A stretch of DNA of 64,000 nucleotides from Sphingobacteriales bacterium. Its GTDB lineage: Bacteria; Bacteroidota; Bacteroidia; Chitinophagales; UBA2359. The notes beneath the pieces were generated by a model, which was not told the DNA's origin, did not search any database, and saw only the letters and a list, made by a program, of their open reading frames with translations. Where the stretch lies: assembly GCA_016700115.1 (NCBI GenBank), contig CP064999.1:2356001-2420000 (forward strand), read 5' to 3'. Shown one piece after another: positions 63,594 to 64,000 of the stretch (the first letter of the stretch is position 1; the number at the start of each line of letters is the position of its first letter). The translations under genes were made by a program, and so were the position numbers.

Positions 63594-63963
63594 TACTGGA
63601 TACTGTTTACTTTTTTAAAGGGGCAAAGGTATGAAAAATATATGAGTGATAGATTTTTAGCTTTTTCGACCTTTAACCTCATTGATTTTAAGTGCATGAA
63701 GTTGAGTACCTGCCCTTTCTGATTAATTAATTTAACGGACTTATATTTTATTGGAATACTAAAACCCAAAACTGAACTGTCTAATCGTCCTGCACAATCA
63801 ATCGTTAGATAACCCCCCAAAAAATCTAAAAGATGTTTTAGTAATCTGGAACAAAAGCAAAAAACTGTTTCCCGATTCGACATCCTGACGATTTAATGAT
63901 TAAGTTTGCATAATACCAACAGGTGGCACCGGAAAACATTTTTTCTAAAAAAAACAGGTTGAG
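63594..63963. other. Intergenic region upstream of adk
   Basis: Carries a minus-strand TACCTTTG (63624-63631), matching the Bacteroidota -7 box for adk. A 96-codon minus-strand frame ends in a TAATG overlap with adk but has no family likeness and contains the promoter box, so I do not call it. Confidence 0.45.
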
Positions 63964-64000
63964 ATGTATCTTTATAGCGTTACGGTAAAAATTGACCTTA
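63964..64000 (+). CDS. Start of a DUF4286-like gene (3' partial)
   Basis: From the ATG at 63964 the frame reads MYLYSVTVKIDL to the window end. This matches the usual opening of DUF4286 proteins (M-Y/I-L-Y-NVTV-K/N), small Bacteroidota proteins of unknown function. Only 12 codons are visible. Confidence 0.45.
   Translation, partial: MYLYSVTVKIDL

Noticed and set aside
63593..63883. A 96-codon minus-strand frame overlapping the adk start by a TAATG
   Set aside because: No family likeness, low-quality composition, and the likely adk promoter box lies inside it.
1..64000. tRNA, rRNA, riboswitch or prophage regions
   Set aside because: No cloverleaf, rRNA-like sequence, known riboswitch pattern or run of phage structural genes was seen by eye; a covariance search would be decisive.

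Overview
The window looks like a chromosomal segment of a Bacteroidota bacterium, most likely near the Saprospiria/Chitinophagia lineages. Supporting marks are type IX secretion (T9SS) sorting tails, the gliding lipoprotein GldH, a TamL-like lipoprotein, a fused hybrid two-component regulator ending in an AraC domain, a full Na+-NQR operon, Bacteroidota-style promoters (TTG/TTTG plus TAnnTTTG) and few Shine-Dalgarno sites. I cannot name the genus.

Layout. 1-5.5 kb: end of a secreted VCBS-repeat protein, a PrcB-like lipoprotein, a subtilisin, and a chimeric remnant joining a broken photolyase to a second VCBS/T9SS tail. 5.6-12 kb: nqrABCDEF. 12-18 kb: proC, an alkylguanine methyltransferase, an IS4-type element sitting inside an array of 21-bp repeats, a MarC protein and a PD-(D/E)XK transposase-family nuclease. 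18-33.5 kb: secreted beta-helix proteins, a YdiJ-like FAD/Fe-S oxidoreductase, a Uma2 nuclease, a cupin, a large S74/YadA-like surface protein and Bacteroidota hypotheticals. 33.7-44 kb: housekeeping genes (ricT, gldH, a fatty acid hydroxylase, pyrH, tsf, rpsB, rpsI, rplM, tamL, an rRNA/tRNA methyltransferase). 44.3-47 kb: a diversity-generating retroelement (DGR). 47-49.4 kb: a Roco (LRR-Roc-COR) GTPase. 49.5-56.4 kb: a secreted ricin-like/pore-former-like protein next to its probable hybrid two-component regulator. 56.4-61 kb: an IS110-type element and about 2.3 kb of tandem repeats. 61-64 kb: a DMT transporter, obg, adk and the start of a DUF4286-like gene.

The best supported special system is the DGR. 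A reverse transcriptase, an HRDC-domain accessory protein, a template repeat (TR, 46752-46879) and a variable repeat (VR, 44899-45026) are all present. Aligned base by base, the two 128-bp repeats differ at 13 positions, and every one is an adenine in the TR (10 A to T, 3 A to G), changing nine residues at the end of a formylglycine-generating-enzyme-fold protein. The target frame is broken by one frameshift upstream of the VR, and a 22-bp inverted repeat lies just downstream of it.

The least explained signal is a family of intergenic arrays with the same 21-bp period but different sequences at each locus: 13840-13932 plus 15442-15630, 31542-31835, 50431-50493, 58719-59110 and 59682-59975. 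The last runs into a 71-72-bp composite array of 14 copies. Several stay in phase for 14 units without an indel. I do not recognise this as a named repeat class.
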